Assembly (NCBI GenBank): GCA_022457065.1
Contig: JAJGBQ010000010.1
Span: 1 to 64,000 of the forward strand
Length of the DNA: 64,000 nt
Origin: Curvularia sp. ZM96
Lineage: Eukaryota > Ascomycota > Dothideomycetes > Pleosporales > Pleosporaceae
Direction: 5' to 3'
Part shown: positions 1 through 7,900 of the stretch, piece after piece
How the letters are laid out: every line of letters begins with the position of its first letter
Position numbering within the stretch: the stretch's first letter is position 1
Notes under the pieces: generated by a model
Told to the model about the DNA's origin: nothing
The model's input: only the letters and a program-made list of their open reading frames with translations
Database searches by the model: none
Made by a program: the position numbers and the translations under genes

Positions 1-351
1 ACTTAATTTAGATAATGTTATACCTCATTATAAACCATCTGTTGCTTTTAGAGAATCACATAATTCTATAACATTTAAATTTCAATCAGTTAAAGGTATG
101 GTTTTTCTATATGATTATTTTATGCAAAATAGGTTATATTCTGACTTTAAATTTTATAGAGTTTCAAAGATAAAACGATTTATAGAAGTTAGAGATTATA
201 AGAATGAAGATAAAAACAGTATAGAATTTAAAATATATTCAGATTTTATTCTGGACTGAATTCAATATAGAAACCCGCTTTGACACAAAGTACCATTTGT
301 CTCCAAAATTAGATAATGATATAGTCCACAAAATAATCACGATTATTTTTG
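1..351 (+). mobile_element. Group I intron in cox1, 3' part only
   Basis: The window opens inside an intron. Its end shows a group I S-like element (gatatagtcc, near 321) and a terminal G at 351, directly before the cox1 codons for HFHYVLSMG. The 5' part lies outside the window. Confidence 0.85.
2..316 (+). CDS. LAGLIDADG homing endonuclease, C-terminal part
   Basis: Open frame from the window edge to TAA at 314-316. The C-terminal residues (FYRVSKIKRFIEVRDY, then WIQYRNP and KVPF) are typical of the tail of cox1-intron LAGLIDADG endonucleases or maturases. Such proteins cut intronless alleles and may help the intron fold. The catalytic motifs would lie upstream of the window. Confidence 0.8.
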
Positions 352-1834
352 CATTTCCACTACGTTTTAAGTATGGGTGCTGTATTTGCCTTATTTAGTG
401 GATGATACTTCTGAATTCCTAAAATTTTAGGATTAGATTATAACACTTTACTCTAAAGCTCATTTCTGAGTTTTATTCACTGGGGTTAGGTTAAATGGAA
501 GAGGTTTTGAGCTTAAAAACGCATGTAATAGAAATATTTCAAATGGGAGTCCTAATAATGGTAGTTCACCAAATAATTTTGTCATCTATTTTAAAGACCT
601 TAAGGAAAGTAAAAGAAAAATTTACAAAGAGCTAAAAAACAAATCTGGAGTATACTTATTTATCAATGACGTAACCAATGATTTGTATGTAGGTAGTAGT
701 ATTAATTTATCTAAAAGGATGGTTAGTCATTTTTATTACGCAAATTCTGATAAAATTGGTACAACAATACTCATAAGAGCAATGAAGAAATATGGACTTA
801 ATAACTTTTCTTTAGGTATTTTGGAGTTTTGTGAAAAAGACGCAATAGAATGTGTAAAATTAGAACAAAAGTGAATCGATCATTACGAGCCAAGTTATAA
901 CATATTAAAGATTGCAGGAAGCTCTTTCGGATTTACTCATAGTATTGATACCATAAATAAGTTAAAGGAAACTTTGAGAAAAGAGAATCATCCTAAGTTT
1001 GGATATACTACTTCAGATGAGACCAAAAATGCTATTAGCGAAGGTATAAAGGAATTTTATTTAAAAAATGATAATGCCTTTAAAGGTTTAAAAGGTAAAT
1101 TATCTCCTCAGTATGGTATAGGAGGAGCCCTAGTTTTTTGTTATAATGAAAAGAATGAGGAATTAATATTCCCTTCTATAAATGCTGCTAGACAACATTT
1201 TAAAGTAAGATGGACATTAATTAAAAAGAACTTAGACACAAATAAATATACATCCATAAATGACGAAAATTGAATATTACAATCTTTACCGCGTAATGAA
1301 ACTCAAAATTAATAAATTAGCCCCTATCAATCTTTCTATATGCTGGGAACTCTCACAAGGCTTAAGTACCAATCAGTAGATGGTTTAAAAATCTTAAGTA
1401 TATCTAGATAATCAGCAGGAAACCAAAATAATTGTAATTATGAGTAGGATCCTCAGAGACTACACGAAAGAGGCCATATATTTATGGTCAAGACATAGTC
1501 CGGTTTTTAAACGTAATTTAACTTTCTTCCTCAACATTTCTTAGGACTACAAGGTATGCCACGTAGAATTAGTGACTATCCTGATGCTTTTACAGGTTGA
1601 AACTTTATTAGTAGTATCGGTTCTATAATTTCTGTAGCTGCTACAGCATTATTCTTACATATTGTATACTTACAACTTGTTAAAGGTAAAGCTATCTTTG
1701 GATACCCTTGAGCCGTTCCTCAATTATTTAGTGATTACTTACGTATACTTAAAGATAAATGTGCTCCAGGATTAGAATGAGCATTACATAGCCCACCTAA
1801 ACCTCACGCATTTACTAGCTTACCATTACAAAGT
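352..1834 (+). CDS. cox1: Cytochrome c oxidase subunit 1, last two exons in window (fused to cox2)
   Basis: Catalytic core subunit of complex IV in the inner membrane. Exons seen are 352-486 (HFHYVLSMGAVFALFSGW..., which carries part of the haem/CuB region) and 1514-1834 (QHFLGLQGMPRR, SDYPDAF, GYPWAVPQ, PKPHAFTSLPLQS). The N-terminal exons are outside the window. UGA is used for Trp. The frame is broken twice: it moves by +1 (or -2) at about 444-449, where the first frame runs into TAA at 454, and by -1 at about 1527-1532, where NLTFFPQHF is expected. The two shifts cancel. There is no stop codon at the usual cox1 end; the frame runs straight into cox2 sequence, as reported for some Pleosporales. 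Whether the protein is cleaved is unknown. Confidence 0.93.
487..1312 (+). CDS. GIY-YIG homing endonuclease in cox1 intron
   Basis: The frame runs on from the upstream cox1 exon (the post-shift frame SKAHFWVLFTGV) and ends at TAA 1310-1312. The GIY-YIG domain is visible: SGVYLFIN followed by LYVGSSINLSKRM, then an RAMKKYGLNNFSLGILEF block and the EQKWIDHYEPSYNILK segment. NUMOD3-like (HPKFGYTTSDETK) and a C-terminal DNA-binding region follow. It looks intact if UGA is Trp. The role is intron mobility by double-strand cutting. The protein would have to be released from the Cox1 N-terminal part by proteolysis. Confidence 0.85.
487..1513 (+). mobile_element. Group I intron in cox1
   Basis: Bounded by U at 486 and G at 1513. 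Core elements follow the ORF: a P-like tatatgctgggaact, Q aatcagcaggaaacc, R tcctcagagactaca and S agacatagtcc. It carries a GIY-YIG ORF. Confidence 0.88.
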
Positions 1835-3334
1835 AGTGGTATATTAAGTTCTCTTTTTCTAGGTATAAGCTTTTTATTTACTATATCAAGCGAATTTATA
1901 TGTGATGCACCTAGAGCTTGAGGACTTTACTTCCAAGATAGTGCTAGCCCACAAATGGAAGCTTTAGTAGAATTACATGATAATATTATGTATTACTTAG
2001 TTGCTATTTTATTTAGTGTAGGTTGAATACAAGGAGCTATTATTAAAAATTTTGATAGTTCTAAATCACCTATAAGTAACAAATATCTTAACCACGGTAT
2101 TAATGTGCCTACTCAAAAGTACTCAAAATTTAGTGCTATAAACCCCTTAAACCATAAATTCTTATTTCCTGTACGGACTTATTCTACTTCAACTAATAAA
2201 GAGCAAGATCAATATAATACCAAATTGTCAAATGTGAATAAAGATACTAAGAAAAAAATGAGTTTAAGTAAAGCAGGTGAAAACAACCCTCTATATGGAA
2301 AAACCCACAATGAGGATACTAAAGAGCTTATGAGACAAAGAGCTTTAAATAGAAAACATTCATGTGAAACTAAAGATAAAATGAGTAAAACACATGGAAA
2401 CCCTGTTAATATTTATGAAAAATCTTCTTCAAAAGGGTTTGAATTAATAGGTAGTTTTGTTTCAGCTAGAAGAGCTGCAAAATTCTTAGGTATCAGTGGT
2501 AGTACTGTTATTAGGTATATGCAATCAGGGGCTATATTTAAAGACAGATATAAGTTTTCATCTACATAAATTTTGAATAACTATGAGTAAAAATTCGCTA
2601 TATGCTGGAAACTTCTAAAGCCTTAGATACTATATTTTATATATGTGATAGCTCTACCTATAAGGACCTCTATGTTAGACTTCAGTTTACATACAGAGGT
2701 AGGATGTAACAATGAATAATCAGCAGGAAACCCATTTTATAAAAAAAAAGGGGATCCTCAGAGACTATATGCGTAACTGGGTAAAGACCCAGAAGATTTA
2801 GTCCAATATTTTGACATTAATCGAATTAATTTGAACTATAACTCCCGCTTTAATCTTAGTATTAATAGCTTTCCTTCTTTTAAATTATTATATTTAATGG
2901 ATGAAGTTACAGATCCTTCATTATCTGTATTAGCAGAGGGACACCAATGATATTGAAGTTATGAGTACCCAGATTTCTTAAATAGTGATGGAGATTTTGT
3001 TGAGTTTGATTCTTACTTAGTACCTGAATCTGATTTAGAAGATGGAGCGTTAAGAATGTTAGAAGTAGATAACAGAGTTATCCTTCCTGAAATTACACAC
3101 ACTAGATTTATACTTACTGCTGCAGATGTTATCCACTCATTTGCTATTCCAGCATTAGGAGTTAAATGTGACGCATACCCAGGTAGATTAAATCAATTCT
3201 CTGTTTTAATTAACAGATTAGGAACATTCTATGGTCAATGTTCAGAAATTTGTGGTATCTTACACAGTTCTATGCCTATCGTTGTAGAATCTGTATCTCT
3301 AGAGAAATTCTTATCTTGATTACAAGAACAATAG
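1835..3334 (+). CDS. cox2: Cytochrome c oxidase subunit 2 (continuous with cox1)
   Basis: Complex IV subunit that binds CuA and receives electrons from cytochrome c. Exons are 1835-2098 and 2814-3334, with TAG at 3332-3334. Seen are the N-terminal region (GLYFQDSASPQMEALVELHDN), the transmembrane helix, the aromatic block GHQWYWSYEYPDF, and the CuA site CSEICGILHSSM with its upstream HSFAIPALGVK. About 24 residues (SGILSSLFLG... to DAP, 1835-1912) link Cox1 to Cox2; they contain a hydrophobic stretch and no ATG start at the normal place. The second exon has an apparent -1 shift at about 2871-2875: AFPSFKLLYLMDE needs TTC CCT but the sequence has TTCCT. Apart from that shift all key residues are present. 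Confidence 0.93.
2099..2813 (+). mobile_element. Short group I intron in cox2
   Basis: Splits codons for NHG and TLIELIW, with U at 2098 and G at 2813. Core elements after the ORF are gctggaaac, aatcagcaggaaaccc, tcctcagagacta and agatttagtcc. At 715 nt it is one of the shortest introns here because its ORF is truncated. Confidence 0.88.
2105..2569 (+). CDS. GIY-YIG family remnant without nuclease domain
   Basis: The frame continues from the cox2 exon and stops at 2567-2569. It keeps two NUMOD3 motifs (MSLSKAGENNPLYGKTH, KMSKTHGNPV) and a NUMOD1-like helix-turn-helix (SARRAAKFLGISGSTVIRYM), but no GIY...YIG block; about 40 polar residues after the exon lead straight into NUMOD3. It may be a decaying endonuclease or a DNA-binding or splicing factor that lost its catalytic part. 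Function unproven. Confidence 0.75.
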   Translation: MPTQKYSKFSAINPLNHKFLFPVRTYSTSTNKEQDQYNTKLSNVNKDTKKKMSLSKAGENNPLYGKTHNEDTKELMRQRALNRKHSCETKDKMSKTHGNPVNIYEKSSSKGFELIGSFVSARRAAKFLGISGSTVIRYMQSGAIFKDRYKFSST

Positions 3335-3378
3335 TAGGATAAAATTTATCTAAGAACTCTCTACAGATTTATATAAAA

Positions 3379-3554
3379 TAATGGTTAGATTACCATTAAC
3401 TTGTTATGAAAACGGCTCACTAGTATTTAAATTAGTGTAGCAAAATAGTATAACATATCCCAGTAAATAAGTTTATAGTAAGCTGGAAAATTGCAAAGGA
3501 GATTTATATTTCTAGAGCAATGAAGGGAAGATAAACAAATGTTTAGTAAAGCCC
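3379..3554 (+). repeat. Structured intergenic module, copy A (3' of cox2)
   Basis: A run of hairpins beginning 45 nt after cox2. They are AATGGT/ACCATT, TGTTAT/ATAACA, CCAG/CTGG, ATTGC/GCAAT, and a final arm with gggaagataaac...gttta...ccc. The same order recurs at five further sites (9859, 16255, and minus-strand copies ending near 24430, 32385 and 37563). Loop sequences vary while stems are kept, which suggests a folded RNA. Confidence 0.7.
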
Positions 3555-3563
3555 AACAAAAAA

Positions 3564-3635
3564 AAGAAATTTGCTCATGGAAGAGAACATTTGTTTTACA
3601 CGTGGAATATTAAGTGTTCAAACCACTTATTTTTT
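3564..3635 (+). pseudogene. tRNA-Val-like fold after module A
   Basis: Cloverleaf-like: acceptor AAGAAAT/ATTTTTT, degenerate D arm, anticodon loop TTTTACA (UAC) with a weak stem, and T arm AAGTG-TTCAAAC-CACTT. It aligns with the good tRNA-Val at 56255-56327 but has a mismatched anticodon stem and D loop. Probably a decayed copy kept as a processing signal. Confidence 0.6.
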
Positions 3636-3733
3636 AACTTCTTGCGAAGGATAATTATATAATAAGGATATGAAAAGGAAGAAACATTATAAAACCCCTG
3701 TTGGGACTAGATATAATATTATATGATTTAGTA

Positions 3734-3804
3734 GCCTTTATAGCTCAATGGTAGAGCGGAATACTGTTAATATTCTGATAAATGTTCGATTCATTTTAAA
3801 GGCT
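3734..3804 (+). tRNA. trnN: tRNA-Asn(GUU)
   Basis: Acceptor GCCTTTA/TAAAGGC, D arm GCTC-AATGGTA-GAGC, anticodon arm GAATA-CTGTTAA-TATTC (GUU), T arm AAATG-TTCGATT-CATTT. A nearly identical minus-strand copy sits at 37166-37234 within an inverted repeat. Confidence 0.93.
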
Positions 3805-3839
3805 TTCATTGTTTATAGAAAACACCTTATGACTATTCT

Positions 3840-4951
3840 ATTTAAGTTTAAACGGATATCAAAAGCCTTTTGGTTTAATAATATTATTTCCGATGCGGCG
3901 GGTATAGGTGTAAAATTTACCCCTTAAAATCCCTCGCTATGGAGGAAAAATGCTCGTTTTTATTTTTGATATAAATAGGGTATTTTTCCCTATCATATTG
4001 ACTGATCCAGAGAACGCCCATTTCAGCCTAATTTTTTTTTTCTTTTTTTTGATCGCCAAGTCACCGTGAGGATTCATGGTCCGATCCATCGCAGTAGCCG
4101 TTGCGGGTACGAGATGGGTCATTTTCAAATTTGGTGGGAGTGATCAAAGATCAAACGCCAAATTTTATTATTAACGCCATTAATACTCATTTTCAGTTTA
4201 AAAAAATTTTATTTCCTGGTTGAATAGGAGGTTAAATGAAAAGTTCTTTTCATTTTGTTCTTGAAGAAAAGTAGTATTGGAAAGTATAGGGAAACTCTTC
4301 AAATTTCCTTGGAAAACCATTCCATGGAGGCTTAGGGGATACCCTAAGGACCCTATTAGATCAGGTGAGAGTTTACCTCATCAGAACTAATAAGTTCGTA
4401 AGGATCGTTTTAGAAACAAAATTTGAAATAAAAAAGAAATGTTGATCATTTACTCTTTTTTAAGAACCTACGGAATGGGAGTCCTATAATATCCATTACA
4501 CAAATGATGCTGACACTTCTTATTTATAGACAAGGTTATTTTACATATGTAAAACCAAACCAAATTTCTTAATCAATTTATTATTGATATAGCCAAAAAA
4601 TATATTTCTCTCTAATAAAGTTTAATAGTTATAGAGCATGATAAAGTTTAATAGTTATAGAGCATGCTAAAGTTTAATAATTATAGAGCATGCTAAAGTT
4701 TAATAATCATAGAGGACCCTAAAGTTTTATAGTTAGATGAATAGTTCACCTATAAAACTTTACCCTTTCCACTAGCAAATATAAAACTTAATAAGAGTGC
4801 ATTAGCTATATACTTATGCATATAAACAATAACAGGAAATTTATAAAAGATTTAACGGTTTATAATAAATCCGTTAAATAGTAATAAAACAGTGTAACTG
4901 TTAACATAATTTACTAAATGAAAATAAGATTAAAGCAAAAAAAATAAATAA
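3840..4951. other. Non-coding region before cob
   Basis: No convincing gene. It contains a block shared in inverted form with 36.9-37.1 kb (up to about 3920), a segment near 3930-4030 with inverted similarity to 61.83-61.92 kb (cctcgctatggagg and ccagagaacgcc), a segment 4320-4400 shared in inverted form with 55185-55265, and tandem repeats at 4609-4740. The short minus-strand ORF at 3937-4128 lies in repeat sequence and is not supported. Confidence 0.7.
4609..4740. repeat. Tandem repeat of about 26 bp, 4-5 units
   Basis: Units of the form taaagtttaata(g/a)ttatagag followed by catgc are repeated from 4609. The last units are diverged and grade into gttttatagttagatgaatag, which is also found inverted upstream of nad2 near 37000. 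Confidence 0.85.
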
Positions 4952-7900
4952 ATGAGATTATTTAAAAGTCATCCGATTTTAAGATTAGCGAATTCATACT
5001 TAGTAGATTCACCACAACCTATAAACTTAAGTTACATGTGAAATTTTGGTTCTTTATTAGCCTTTTGTTTAGTTATACAAATTGTTACTGGTGTAACTTT
5101 AGCTATGCACTACAACCCTAGTGTAGCAGAAGCATTTAATAGTGTTGAGCATATTATGCGTGATGTAAACAACGGGTGATTAATACGTTATTTACATAGT
5201 AACACTGCTTCAGCATTTTTCTTCATTGTTTACTTACACATTGGTAGAGGTATGTACTATGGATCATATAGAGCACCTAGAACTCTAGTATGAACTATTG
5301 GTACTGTTATCTTTATCTTAATGATGGCTAAAGATAAGTGGCCAAATTGAATGTTAATTTCTCATAATAAATGTGTCCAATATAACTCATCATCTTATTT
5401 CAGTAAATCTAGAACTAAAGCGTTATATAGAATAGGTCCACATAATAAGGAGGTTTTATCTATAATAATATGCGGTATGCTTGGTGACTGGTGGGCAGAC
5501 CAAATTAAAGGTCAAACATCTCCAAGTGTAAGATTTAGTATTGAGCAAGGAATAAATAATACTGCTTATATTCATAGTCTTACCTTATATTTTTATAAAT
5601 TAGGTTATTGTTCTAATATCACTCCTCATCTTGTAAAAAAATCTGATAAAGACAATGCAAAAGAGTTGGAAGATAGGTTTAATTACAGATTAACTCTATA
5701 TACTTTTACTTCATTATTGTGAATTTATGATTCTTTTTATAAAGACGTAAACGGAAAAAAAACAAAAATTATACCTAACTGAATAGGAGAATATATAACT
5801 CCTATAGGTTTAGCTCATTGAATCATGCAAGATGGTTCTAGACAAGCAAAACAAGGTATAAACATTGCAACTAATAGTTTTACTTTTAAAGAATGTACTT
5901 TTTTATGTGATATATTAAAAGATAAATATAATCTTAAATGTACTGTTGTAAAAACAGGGTATCCAGATCAATGAAGAATAAGTATTTGAAAAGAAAGCAT
6001 GACTGATTTAGTTGCAATAGTTAAACCTTATATAATAGATGAGATGAAATATAAATTTATTGGATACATTTAATATGAAATTAAAAATCAAAGTCCGTCT
6101 CTAATAAAAGTATATGCAATATGTATATAGAAATATACTAGTAATAAGATATTACTGTGAGATAGTATACCCTGACAGGGGTATAGGATAACTACTAGTT
6201 ATCTGGCAATGCGGGTGAATACGGTTAAAGACTTGATATCTAAGTTAAGACCGTCGGTTCTATACAGGATCGCTACAGACTGGGTCACCTGTGGGTATCT
6301 GAAATGATATCTAATGTACAGTCGGAAATTTCTATAACAAATTTGTTATACACAAGGCTTTAAATGAGAAATATTATAAAGAGATTTAGCGTGTCTCGGG
6401 GACTAATATTTTGATAAAGTACAGGCGCGCTATTCAGATAAAATAAAAGGATAGTTAGCGGAAATTTAGACAGCTTTCCTGGGTTACCAACATAGCCCAA
6501 AATGGTTTGATATAAGTAATAAAGAAAATGTAAATTTTAATAAAAAGAATGTAATGAATTTTAAAGTAAATAGTAAAAGACTATTTAACAAAAGTATAGT
6601 AAAAAGAGGATATTCTACAAGTAGTTCTTCAAATAGTACTATAATGTCTGAAAGACTAGAAAGAATTATTAATGAATTAGGTTTAAACCTTGTGTATTGC
6701 TATGAAAATTTAAATTTAGAAGAAACTAGAAAACAAATATTAAATGATACTAGAGGTTTAAGTGGTGTATATATGATAATTAATAAAACAACTAAAGATT
6801 ATTACATAGGTTCTGCCTCAACTGGTAGATTTTATGCTAGATTCTGCAACCATGTTATTTATTTTAGGGGTAGCAAAATAGTTAAATTAGCCATTAAAAA
6901 GTATGATTTGAAAAATTTTGCTTTTGTTGTATTAGATTTATATCCTAATATTGTTACCAAAGAAAATAACCATGAATTGTTGCATTTAGAAGATAAATAC
7001 TTAAAATTATTAGTGCCTAATTACAATATTTTAACAGAAGCAGGTTCTAGTTTCGGATATAAACACACTGAAATTGATCGTCAAAAGATGAAAGATATTT
7101 ATAGTGATGCGAGACGGGAACAAATAGGTAAATTAAATAAAGGTAAAAATTTGTCTCATGAAACAATAGAAAGAATTAGAGAAAAAGCTTTACTTAAACC
7201 TGCTATGTCAGATGAAACTAAGAAAAAGTGTATAGTTAACACAAGACCTGTTGTGTTGTACAACTTAGATAGAACTATTTACGGTCAATATCCTACTATT
7301 TTAGAAGCAGCTAAAGCTATTAACTGTAATGAAAAAACCATTAGGAGAGCATTACAGACAGAAAAGAAATTGGTAAAAAGACAATGAATAGTAGAAGATA
7401 CGTCTCGTAATAAATAGGTCTTTTTCGTTAAAAATTGTTTCTATACTTTAAAAATTACATTTTAAAATTTATATTTATATTCTTATATAAATCATAGTCC
7501 CATGAGTAAAAATCTTTTTGCAATTTTTATAAAAAAAAAAAGATTAAAGTGGTATAGCCCGACGGGGTTATAGAATAATATTTAATATTATTTGGCGATA
7601 TTAGTGAATACGGTTAAAGAAGCTTAATAAACTTTAAGACCGTCGGCCATATAAAGGGTCGCTACAGACTGGGTCACTAATGGGTGGCTGAAATGCTGCT
7701 TAATGTACAGGCGAAACTTTTAGTTAGATGTGTTTAACTAATAAAATATACGAATTCAAAGTTATTTTAGCTTATTGTTAATATATTAATAATAAGTAAG
7801 TTTGTATGTTCTTCCTTATGGGCAAATGTCTTTATGAGGTGCTACAGTTATTACTAACCTTATGAGTGCTATCCCTTGAGTAGGACAAGATATTGTTGAG

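Noticed and set aside
2814..3334. An extra intron in cox2 to explain the lost base at 2871
   Set aside because: Protein similarity is continuous on both sides with a single missing base; no room for an intron.
5160..5345. Frameshift or stop in cob before intron 1
   Set aside because: The apparent stops are TGA, which is Trp in this genetic code; the frame is clean.
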